DNA from: Paulinella micropora
Taxonomy: Eukaryota; Cercozoa; Imbricatea; Euglyphida
NCBI GenBank assembly: GCA_009731375.1
Contig: BJOX01000302.1
Span: forward strand, 270,985 to 334,984
DNA: 64,000 bases
Direction of reading: 5' to 3'
Shown here piece after piece: positions 57,180-64,000 of the stretch (position 1 is its first letter; every line of letters starts with the position of its first letter). The position numbers and the translations under genes are program-made. The notes under the pieces are model-generated. The model had not been told where the DNA came from, ran no database searches, and was given only the letters and a program-made list of their open reading frames with translations.

Positions 57180-57885
57180 TGGAAGGAGGTTTGTAATAAT
57201 AGAAGAAAGCACTCTGCCGCCAGCAGGTCCTGCAGGTACAGGTGCTCCGCGCAGGGCTCCGGGAGTTCAGTGGAAGCGGCACCCCGGCGGGCCGTGCCGT
57301 CGTCCTGTCTGTACCAGGATGCGCTTCCGGGCTAGCCGCTGGCGCCGCAGGAGCAGGACAGAGCCCGTGGGCTTGCTCGCCGTCGCTGCCGCCTATCCGG
57401 CAACCGGCGAACGTGTCAGTGTTCGTGACAAACAGCGGGCAGGACGCCAGCCAGGGCGGCACCACGGCATCGGGGCACAGCAGGGGGTTGAGGGCGGCCA
57501 GCGGGTTAGCCCCGCCTCCTCCGTGGGTTTCGTAGCGGGTAGTCCGGGCCTCCACGCTGACGGCACAGGGGCTCCACTGCGTAAACAACTCTGACAGCTG
57601 ACACGGCCGGCAGGCCCTGCACCGCCTCGGCCGCTGGCAGGCGTGGCAACGCCTTTGGCACACGAAGCCGGAGCTCGGAGGGTGCCCGGGCGCTCCGCCG
57701 GGCTGCTGGGCCGGTGGGCGAGCACCCCCGGCGGGGCCCCCGGCGGGGCCGCCCGGCCCGTGGGACGGCGGGGGGGAGGGCTTGCGCTTCCCCGGCAGCC
57801 TGTCTGGCAGAGGGCCGACCGGACCCGTAGGAAAGGGCCCGGGGCTGGTCTTCGTTGCTGGCCCGGCGTGTCCGGGGGCCGGCAC
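57180..57885 (-). pseudogene. Cys-cluster kinase-like gene, copy 3, truncated and frameshifted
   Basis: The N-terminal cluster (FVCQRRCHACQ...CRACRPC) and the PWLASCPLFVTNTDTFAGC segment match the other two copies. After about 57375 the homology continues only in another frame (SVLLLRRQRLARKRI), then after a TGA near 57267 in a third frame (ELPEPCAEHLYLQDLL). Homology ends near 57200, before the catalytic loop, close to the N gap at 57041-57071. No ATG precedes the conserved part closely. It is therefore a decayed copy, or less likely a badly sequenced gene. Confidence 0.75.
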
Positions 57886-58165
57886 CCCCGGCCGGCGGCC
57901 ACCCCCTCCTGGCCCCGGCCGCGCTGTTCCCCCTCCCCTCCCCCCCCCCCACGGGGACGGCCGGGACAGGGCGGCGGCAGGGGGGAGGGGCGCCCCCCGA
58001 ACACACGCAGGGGCGGCCCCCGCCCCCCACGAGCACCGGGGTGCCAGCCCCTCCCCCGCGCAGTAACAGCGGTCACGGCCTCGACGAGAGGCCGGGAGCT
58101 CGCCGGGGGACGAGTGGTCGGGAGGCAGTCACGGCAGGGGACAACGCACACTCCTGGCCGGTACA
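57886..58165. promoter_or_regulatory. Upstream region of the FkbM methyltransferase gene
   Basis: This GC-rich spacer with C9 and G6 runs lies between the decayed kinase copy and the divergently oriented methyltransferase gene. No specific motif is seen. Confidence 0.3.
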
Positions 58166-59176
58166 ATGGCTGCCCTGCTGGTCCTGCTGGCGGCGGCGGC
58201 CGGCGGCGTCGTCCGGCACCAGGCGCTGCGCCACTTCCGGACGGGGGAGAGTGTCCGCTTAGTCAAGGTGAAGGTTCCCGGCTCTCCCCGGGGCTTCTTC
58301 TTGGTCGAGGACCAGGAGCAGATAGCCCTGGGCGTGGCCGACCCTATGCTGCGCTTCTTGCAACAAAACGAGCCGCACATCGGGCAGCTGTTGACCGAGG
58401 TGTTGCAGTGCCAGGCGGGCGGGGTGCCTCCCCCGCGCCCCTGCGCCAGGCAGCACCCGGCGCACGATCCGCGCCACGCGCTGGTCTTTCTGGATATCGG
58501 CGCCAACTCGGGCTTCTACACCCTCCTGGCCGCTGCCCTCGGGCTCCAGGTGATAGCGGTGGAACCACAGCCCCACTGCCTGGCGTTCCTCAGGGCCGCG
58601 GCGGCCGCGAGCGAGCTGTCGAAGATCAGCGTGCACAACGTGCTGGCGGGCAACCAGAGCAGGCCCCGGCACACGCGCGTGCGCGTGCGCAACGGCTGCT
58701 TCGGGACCTGGCCGTACGCCGTGGGCCAGGAGGACGCCGCCGTCCGCTATTTCGCCGGCGTCGACAACTCGACCGTCGAGATCGACCTGGTCCACGCCGC
58801 GGGTTTGGTGCCGGCGAACACCAGCCTGGTCCTCAAGCTCGACACGGAGGGCGGCGAGTTCGAGGTCCTGTCCGGCCTGCGCGCCGTCTTCGAGGCCCGG
58901 CGCGTGCTTTACGCGGTGGTCGAGTACAACCGGGTCATGTGGTGCCGCCGCGAGGGCCAGCCGTGGGACACGTGCGACCCCGTCCGCTTCCGGGGCGACG
59001 CGCTGGCTGTCTTCGACTGGCTGACCCGGGCCGGCTATGAGCTCTCGGCCTTTGGCCAGGGTCCGCTGGACAGGGCCGCGTTCTACCGCCTGGTGCACGA
59101 GCCCACGGCGGGGCATTGGCTCACCTTTGATTTCCTCTGGAGCGCTGCCGCTAGCTGGCCCACCGGCCAGACCTAG
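58166..59176 (+). CDS. FkbM-family methyltransferase, 336 aa
   Basis: The SAM-binding motif I is LVFLDIGANSGFYTLL (about residues 106-121), followed by the acidic end of strand 2 in IAVEPQPHC (E133). The FkbM-typical KLDTEGGEFEVL lies near residues 231-242. These proteins O-methylate sugars or small molecules. The N-terminus is hydrophobic (MAALLVLLAAAAGGVV), so a signal peptide or anchor would send it to the secretory pathway, which suits modification of glycans on the many surface glycoproteins in this window. N-x-S/T sites are present. ATG 58166 is the first in-frame start and gives the signal-like segment. Confidence 0.88.
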   Translation: MAALLVLLAAAAGGVVRHQALRHFRTGESVRLVKVKVPGSPRGFFLVEDQEQIALGVADPMLRFLQQNEPHIGQLLTEVLQCQAGGVPPPRPCARQHPAHDPRHALVFLDIGANSGFYTLLAAALGLQVIAVEPQPHCLAFLRAAAAASELSKISVHNVLAGNQSRPRHTRVRVRNGCFGTWPYAVGQEDAAVRYFAGVDNSTVEIDLVHAAGLVPANTSLVLKLDTEGGEFEVLSGLRAVFEARRVLYAVVEYNRVMWCRREGQPWDTCDPVRFRGDALAVFDWLTRAGYELSAFGQGPLDRAAFYRLVHEPTAGHWLTFDFLWSAAASWPTGQT

Positions 59177-59754
59177 CGGCCGACGACACTCACCGCCGGG
59201 GGGCGCTGCAGGCCCTCCCCCCCCCCCTGCGCTAGGCCCGGCGACCGGGGCGGTTGGGTCGGGAGCACCGGCCGGCCGGTGGCACTCACTCACCGGCACT
59301 CTCCGCCTGGTGCTCGGGTTCTCCCCGGCCGCCCCCGCGGGGCCGGCCACCGTCTTCCGCCGCACCAAGTTAGTAAAAGCCACGGGAGGCCTGCTTTTTT
59401 TACTCACTCCGTACTGGCCGGGCCACCACCTGCGCTCCTGCTGGCTCGCGCTTGGGTCTCTGGGCGGCGGGCCCCGGCAGGCTCACCTCCCTCCGGTACA
59501 GGCCGCCGGGGCCCGGTCGGGTGGCCCTGGGCTCGAGTAGGCAGCCCCCCCCCGGGCCCCCCCCCCCGCTCCTCCCCCCACCCTGNNNNNNNNNNCCCCC
59601 ACCCTGGGCCCCTCTCCGTGGCTGGGGTAGGAGAGATGGGGGGGGGGGGAAGGAAAAGCCCCCCGCGGCTGGGCGGGGGGGGGGCAGGGCCGACCGACTG
59701 AGTGCGGCCGAGTGTGCGGGCGGCCCCCGGCCACAAGCAGGCCAGCCGCGGCCC
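59177..59754. other. Intergenic region with a gap flanked by a direct repeat
   Basis: The N10 gap at 59586-59595 is flanked on both sides by CCCCCACCCTG. A G9 run follows at about 59640. No gene is supported. Confidence 0.45.
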
Positions 59755-61120
59755 ATGGACCAGGAGGCCTGGGCCCGGTTCAGCGGGTCGCAGGTCCGGC
59801 GCGCCGCGCGGGCGGTCAGCGTCTCGGCCGCCCACCTGCCCTCGCTGCCGGCGGACGGGCGCGCGGGAGCGTTCCTCCTGGAGGGCGTGCAGACGCCGCT
59901 GCTGCCGCAGGCCCTGTTGCAGGCGCTGTACTTCTTGCCGGCCGCCGCGGTCAGCTACGTCGAGGTCCTGTCCAAGCCGCTCAACTCGCTGGGTAACCTG
60001 GACCTCGTGCAGTTGCTCGAGCGCGTGCGGGTCGACGTGGCGCCGGCCGTGCTGGCCGGCCTGCCCGCCGTGCCCTGGGAGCAGGCTACGCCCTCGTTTC
60101 TGACGCCCGCGAACAGTGCGCTGTTGGAACTCAAGGTAGCCCACGCGGCGGCGGCCCCCCCCCGCCGCCCCGCCCCTGTCGCTGCTCCGGGACAGGCTGA
60201 GTGCCCGGCGGGCGGAGTCCGGGCGCACGCGCGCGCAGGCCCTCGCCCGGCTCGACCAGGAGTCCGCCCGCGCGCTCGAGGCCACGGAGGCCGGGCGGCT
60301 GGCGGCCCAGACCGTCCTGGCGGGCCTGGGCCTGCGCCCGGCCGACCTGGACGACGCGGACCCCCTGCCGCCGCCGGACGAGGAAAAGGAGCTCGACCTC
60401 TTCACCGACGACGAGCTGCGCGCGCTGGAGGCGTGCTGGGGGGTGACCGAGGTGTCCCTCGCCCACCTGCGCCCCGTGCCCGGCTACCCGGAGGCGCGGG
60501 TGGCCGCCGGCGGCGAGCGGCAGGTGCTGTGCCGTCTCCTGCCGGGCGAGGAGGTCTGGGCCCGGCTGTGGGTCACCAAGGGCTACGCCTACCGGGACTC
60601 GCGCTGGCAGAAGGGGCTCCTCACCCCCCGCAAGGTGTCGAGCGTCCAGGTACAGCCCCGCCCGCTCCCGGCGCCACGGGCGCTGGAGCTGTGGTCCGTG
60701 TGCCCGACCAACGTGTTCGACCTCGAGGACCTAGGGAGCGGGGCCGCCCGCCTCGTGGCGGCCAGGCCGCTCGAGTGCCTGGCCTGCCGGCGGTGCCTGC
60801 TGGACCCGCCGGGGGAAGAGGCCAGCCCCGTGGCCGTCGAGACGCCCGCGGCCGCCGCGTGCGACCGCTGGCTCGTCCTGGTCACTGCCTACACCGCGCA
60901 GACCCCGTGGGAGCTGCTGCAGGAGTGCCTGGCCTTCCTCGCCACCGGCGGGGGCAGCCNNNNNNNNNNAGCCCCCCCCCCCCCCCCCGCGCCCGCCCCC
61001 TCCCCACACCGGTGGCCACGGGCCAGGTCCCGACCAGGCCCCGCGCTGCCGGCTCGCTCGGGAGCGAGGGGCCGCCACGGCGGGGGTGACCAGAGTAGAG
61101 CGCAGCTACGGTGGGAGTGA
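59755..61120 (+). CDS. RNA polymerase RPB3-like subunit, frameshifted at a C9 run
   Basis: The second part aligns in order with the RPB3/RPAC1/archaeal D family: LRALEACWGVTEVSLAHL, a LLPGEEVWARLWVTKGYAY segment (equivalent to the G-Q-E-L-x-L-x-A-x-x-x-K-G strand), SRWQKGLL in the H-A-K-W-S-P position, CPTNVFDLEDL, CLACRRCLL, and a final VLVTAYTAQTPWELLQECLAFL helix. The first part (VSYVEVLSKPLNSLG...) is compatible with the N-terminal dimerisation strand and helix. The two parts lie in different frames, and the shift falls in nine C residues at 60155-60163. The 3' end crosses the N10 gap at 60960, so the stop is uncertain. Presence of this subunit implies virus-encoded transcription machinery. 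Confidence 0.7.
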
Positions 61121-61435
61121 GGTGAGTAGTACGGGGCGCTGGAGGCGTCCACCACGGTGCGGGTGTCGAACACCACAGCGGAGTCCGCGGACCCCGCCCG
61201 CCAACCTTGCCCAACGTTCTCGGGGCCTTACATTTTGCCGAGCTCTGTTCTAAGAAGAAAGAAACGATTCGTGAGCTATAGAATAAAGCTTGCCGGATTT
61301 TTGCGACACAGAAACTGTGGTCACCGGAGCCGGAGCTAGAGTCTCTGCACCCAGCAACGTTCTTTTAATGGTCTGAAGAAAGTGCAACTAAACAAGGTCC
61401 TGCCTGTCTGCCTTAGTGCCCCATGGTTCTCTCTT
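61121..61435. other. Intergenic region at the right edge of the GC-rich block
   Basis: One copy of the right-flank minisatellite unit occurs at about 61094-61130. TTTAAT at 61364-61369 is a minus-strand ATTAAA for the next gene. GC content drops sharply here. Confidence 0.5.
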
Positions 61436-62122
61436 TTACCGCTGGCTCAGCTCAACCATACACCTCATTTCCCCCGACTGGAAGGGTGCGAGGGGGTCAA
61501 TCATTTTGTCCACCGCGGCCGGGATCGTGGCTGTGTCCTCACCCTTGGCCAACCGCTCGTACACGTCTGTGTACGTTTCCAGGATTTCTTTCTGCATCTT
61601 CTCAAGCTCCGCCCGCAGTTCTACCAAGGAGGACGGACGCACGTCTTCCAGCCCCAAAGTTAGGAAGCCCCAGTTACGCAACGAGGCACACCTGATCTTC
61701 ACGTCGTACTGCGTAGACCTCGCAGCGCCGGCGGTTGGCGAGCTCGGCTGCGCACTGGTTCGTGGGGTTGACAGATCCGGGCTGGCGGTAGCAATCACAG
61801 GATCGGTCCGCGCAATGATATCTGCCAAGACACACACACGGAAGGTAGGTGCAGACCATGGCCATCTTTCCTCTTGCCCGCACCACCTCTTTTTCCTTTT
61901 TTTTGCTAAGGGTTTCCTACCACTTGTGTTGTTTCGGAAAGAGAGAATGTTGGAGTAGCGGACAAGTCTTGGACCTGGCGGGTTGGCCAGAGCACAGATC
62001 GCCCTGTTCTTTTCCATGGCGGTACGCTTCTTGGCCTCTACGGCCCCCACCGGTAGGTTCGGGTTTTTTTTCAGCAGCAGACTCTTTCTGGGCACGTTGC
62101 CTCCAGTTGATTTCCTAGCCAT
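61436..62122 (-). CDS. Histone H3-tail-like small protein 1 (zero frame 228 aa)
   Basis: The protein starts MARKSTGGNVPRKSLLLKK. Against H3 residues 7-23 this keeps A7, R8, K9, S10, T11, G12, G13, P16, R17, K18, L20 and K23. No histone fold follows: next come basic patches (KKRTAMEKN, LAKKRKKRW) suitable for nuclear import, then a low-complexity stretch, then a coiled-coil-like end (RAELEKMQKEILETYTDVYERL). A Cys/His-rich segment (PCVCLGRYHCADRSCDCY) lies in the -1 frame at 61865-61677, reachable through an in-phase A-AAA-AAA heptamer. So a short zero-frame protein and a frameshift product ending at 61674 are both possible. Two further in-frame ATGs lie upstream, and I choose the one giving the H3-like N-terminus. 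Confidence 0.6.
   Translation of the reverse strand: MARKSTGGNVPRKSLLLKKNPNLPVGAVEAKKRTAMEKNRAICALANPPGPRLVRYSNILSFRNNTSGRKPLAKKRKKRWCGQEERWPWSAPTFRVCVLADIIARTDPVIATASPDLSTPRTSAQPSSPTAGAARSTQYDVKIRCASLRNWGFLTLGLEDVRPSSLVELRAELEKMQKEILETYTDVYERLAKGEDTATIPAAVDKMIDPLAPFQSGEMRCMVELSQR
61898..61904 (-). promoter_or_regulatory. Candidate -1 frameshift slippery heptamer A-AAA-AAA
   Basis: Inside an A8 run (T8 on the + strand, 61897-61904), the zero-frame codons are GCA AAA AAA AGG, so the heptamer has the exact phase required for tandem -1 slippage. The -1 frame then encodes the Cys/His-rich segment and ends at 61674. A sequencing error in the A8 run is the main alternative. Confidence 0.4.
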
Positions 62123-62234
62123 GTTCTTGCAGCGCAGCGACATCTCTGCACAGAACCCAGGGGTTAGGAAAGAGGCGGGAAGAGAAAAGGAAGAAAAGGG
62201 ATGGATGTACAAGTCTCATACACGGACAGCTAAC

Positions 62235-62770
62235 AACTACTACAGTGAATAGAGCGCAGCCATGATGAGAGTGGCCATGAGTAGAGCGCAGCCACGGTGA
62301 GAGTGGCCACGAGTAGAGCGCAGCTACGGTGAGAGTGAAGTGAGTAGAGCGCAGCCATGGTGAGAGTGGCCCTGAGTAGAGCGCAGCTACGGTGAGAGTG
62401 GCCCGGAGTAGAGAGCGCAGCTACGGTGACAGTGGCCATGAGTAGAGCGCAGTCATGGTGAGAGTGAAGTGAGTAGAGAGCGCAACCACAGTGACAGTGG
62501 CCACGAGTAGAGCGCAGCCACGGTGACAGTGGCCATGAGTAGAGCGCAGCTACGGTGGGAGTGAAGTGAGCAGAGCGCAGCCATGGTGAGAGTGGCCATG
62601 AGTAGAGCGCAGCTACGGTGGGAGTGAAGTGAGCAGAGCGCAGCCATGGTGAGAGTGGCCATGAGTAGAGCGCGGCCATGGTGAGAGTGGCCATGAGTAG
62701 AGAGCAGCCATGGTGAGAGTGGCCATGGGTAGAGCACAGCTACGGTGAGAGTGGAATAGAGCGCGGCCAC
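62235..62770. repeat. Minisatellite, about 36-bp unit
   Basis: More than twelve imperfect units of the form AGAGCGCAGCCATGGTGAG followed by AGTGGCCATGAGT are arrayed in tandem, with variants using TACGGTG and GTGAAGTGAGT. The long frames across it on the minus strand are repeats of Ser/Leu/Trp-rich peptides and are not considered genes. Confidence 0.9.
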
Positions 62771-62949
62771 CGAGAGAGTGGCACGAAGGGCAGTAAGAGA
62801 GGCAGCCTGCACCTGGAACACTCCGACCGACGCCAATAATGGCCTGGTGAACGCGGGGCAGCGCGAGCGACGACCAGACGCGCGTCCAGGGGGGGAGCGC
62901 GCTCCCCCCCCGCACTGGTCGCGCCCCCCCCCGCCACACGCACTGCGCG

Positions 62950-63195
62950 CGAGGACGGGCGCGCGCCTAGCGCCGCTGCACACTGAGGCGCGCGCGGGCG
63001 AAGGCGGGGGGGGGCGCGTGCGTAACGTCGCTGCACACTGGGGCGCGCGCGGGCGAAGGCGGGGGGGGCGCCTGCGTACCGTCGCTGCACACTGAGGCGC
63101 GCGCGGGCGAAGGCGGGGGGGGGCGCGTGCGTACCGTCGCTGCACACTGAGGCGCGCGCGGGCGAAGGCGGGGGGGGGGCGAAGGCGGGGGGGCG
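62950..63195. repeat. G-rich tandem repeat, about 55-bp unit, four copies
   Basis: Each unit has CGCTGCACACTG, GGCGCGCGCGGGCGAAGGC and a G7-G9 run. The G runs can form quadruplexes. The array ends just before a shift back to moderate GC upstream of the next gene. Confidence 0.9.
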
Positions 63196-63394
63196 CCCCC
63201 CCCCGACACGCTGGCCAAAAAAAGTAGGAGACACAAACCAGGTCACAATCCGCGTGTTGACCAGGGCGGAAGGAGGATGACCCCCCTCTCCGTCCTCTTT
63301 CCCACTTGCCCTCCTCCCACTTCCCCCTCTTTCCTTGTGCTCGTCGTGTCTTTCCCTGTGCTTAGCTCTGTGTGTTTTTGATTCTGTACAGACG

Positions 63395-63928
63395 ATGCCG
63401 CCGCGAGCGAAGACTTCACGCAGGGCTACAACTGGCGGAATGGCACCCGAGAAGTCTCTCTACCAAGCAGCCGCCGTGAACACCAAGCACCAGCGCTCCG
63501 AGGGTGCTGGCAAGCAAGCCGTCTCAACTAAGAAAGCCAAGACAGCGCTGACGGCCCAAGAGTTCGTGTTGGTCTTGCGTAGTGATAAGCCGGTCGATGA
63601 GCGCTGGTGCAAGCAACGCCAGCAGTGCCGCCAGGTGTACGAAGACATTGCGAGCTCAGAGGAGAAATTGGCGGGGCTCTTCCGACGGGCTGCGGAGTGC
63701 AAGGAGGACGAGCTCCGTGCCTTGAATTCGACGCTGCTGCAGGGTTTGGTAGGCGCGAGTTCCATAGCAGAGTCTTACAGAGCGGCCATGGAAAAATTAC
63801 AGAACTTGGGTGCGACAGTTGCTGCTACTACCCCTGCGACAAGTGCGGCGAGCTCAACCATTGCGAGGATGCACACAAATGCGTCTGCGGCTTGGGTGGT
63901 GCGTCGGATGAGTAGACTCTGGCACTAA
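63395..63928 (+). CDS. Histone H3-tail-like small protein 2 (zero frame 177 aa)
   Basis: Residues 3-27 align without gaps to H3 residues 1-25: RAKTSRRATTGGMAPEKSL keeps R2, K4, R8, T11, G12, G13, A15, P16, K18 and L20, and AAA beyond it covers A24-A25. K9 is Ala and K14 is Met, so the two main acetyl/methyl sites are removed. A helical, charged middle (about 55-140) follows. Near 63800 the zero frame becomes Ala/Thr/Ser-rich while the -1 frame encodes CDSCCYYPCDKCGELNHC and ends at 63915, resembling the -1-frame Cys motif of protein 1. The ATG is preceded by a pyrimidine tract and TACAG, which resembles a splice acceptor. ATTAAA follows at 63954-63959. Confidence 0.6.
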   Translation: MPPRAKTSRRATTGGMAPEKSLYQAAAVNTKHQRSEGAGKQAVSTKKAKTALTAQEFVLVLRSDKPVDERWCKQRQQCRQVYEDIASSEEKLAGLFRRAAECKEDELRALNSTLLQGLVGASSIAESYRAAMEKLQNLGATVAATTPATSAASSTIARMHTNASAAWVVRRMSRLWH

Positions 63929-63953
63929 GTCCTAGTAAGTAAGTTAAGCTTTT

Positions 63954-63959
63954 ATTAAA
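63954..63959 (+). terminator. ATTAAA 3'-end signal after the second H3-tail-like gene
   Basis: It sits 26 bp past the zero-frame stop and 39 bp past the -1-frame stop. Confidence 0.5.
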
Positions 63960-64000
63960 GAAACGCTTCTCTTTTCTGCCTGCTTTGGAGCGGTTGGAGT

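Noticed and set aside
61436-62122. True histone H3 gene
   Set aside because: Only the tail region matches; I find no alpha-N helix or histone-fold motif after it in either open frame.
62235-63195. CRISPR array
   Set aside because: Units are contiguous and imperfect with no unique spacers, and the context is eukaryotic or viral.
62453-63246. Minus-strand frames with AALYSWPLSPWL-type repeats
   Set aside because: These are translations of the minisatellite; every phase is open because the unit lacks stops.
1-64000. tRNA or rRNA genes
   Set aside because: I recognised no cloverleaf with a conserved T-loop GTTCRA and no rRNA core sequence by eye; a tRNAscan run would be needed to exclude a divergent tRNA.

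Overview
The window looks like a very GC-rich, compact, almost intronless block of large-DNA-virus-type genes (about 6.86-61.1 kb) flanked by clearly less GC-rich DNA. The left flank (1-about 6.85 kb) is a Ty3/gypsy retroelement missing its left end. The right flank (about 61.2-64 kb) holds two small genes and minisatellites. The block reads as nucleocytovirus-like for four reasons: genes are tightly packed on both strands, most are followed by an ATTAAA/AATAAA-type signal, proteins are rich in RING, MYND and other Cys clusters, and a divergent RNA polymerase RPB3-type subunit is present alongside an SF1 helicase, a PD-(D/E)XK nuclease, Ulp1-like cysteine proteases and protein kinases. No capsid, DNA polymerase or packaging ATPase lies in the window, so family and host cannot be fixed. 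The retroelement, a decayed kinase copy and a multiply interrupted giant gene would fit an endogenised virus. Draft-assembly errors at G/C homopolymers are an alternative for some breaks: there are 13 N gaps, many beside poly-G or poly-C.

Layout. 1-6.85 kb: Ty3/gypsy gag and pol in one frame, separated by a single UGA. 6.86-12.3 kb: an unknown protein, a C-terminal RING protein and two small Cys-rich proteins, one cut by a gap. 12.6-32.5 kb: a secreted and surface-protein region with a fibre-like/discoidin-like protein, a giant EGF-type glycoprotein (16.0-25.9 kb, reading frame broken four times), a modular Ser/Thr-Pro-linked glycoprotein with two EGF domains, and a small type I membrane protein. 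34.0-43.6 kb: a kinase, a multi-Cys protein, a long imperfect inverted repeat, a double-MYND protein, the helicase, and a truncated MYND gene. 44.1-53.1 kb: a small coiled-coil gene, two tandem 922-931 aa Ulp1-like protease paralogues, a RING-H2 protein and the nuclease. 53.1-57.9 kb: three tandem kinase-like paralogues in graded decay (apparently intact, pseudokinase, pseudogene). 58.2-61.1 kb: an FkbM-type methyltransferase and the RPB3-like subunit (frameshifted in a C9 run). 61.4-63.9 kb: two small genes whose N-termini resemble the histone H3 tail, separated by minisatellites.

The most unusual observation is this last pair. Both genes begin with a recognisable H3-tail-like segment (ARKSTGG / RRATTGG followed by a P-x-K-x-L pattern) without a visible histone fold. 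In both, a similar Cys/His-rich motif lies in the -1 frame. In the first gene a perfectly phased A-AAA-AAA heptamer stands between the two frames. A working picture, by inference only, is a virus that modifies host chromatin and ubiquitin/SUMO signalling (H3-tail mimics, MYND/RING proteins, Ulp1-like proteases, kinases) and carries an expanded secreted or virion-surface protein set.
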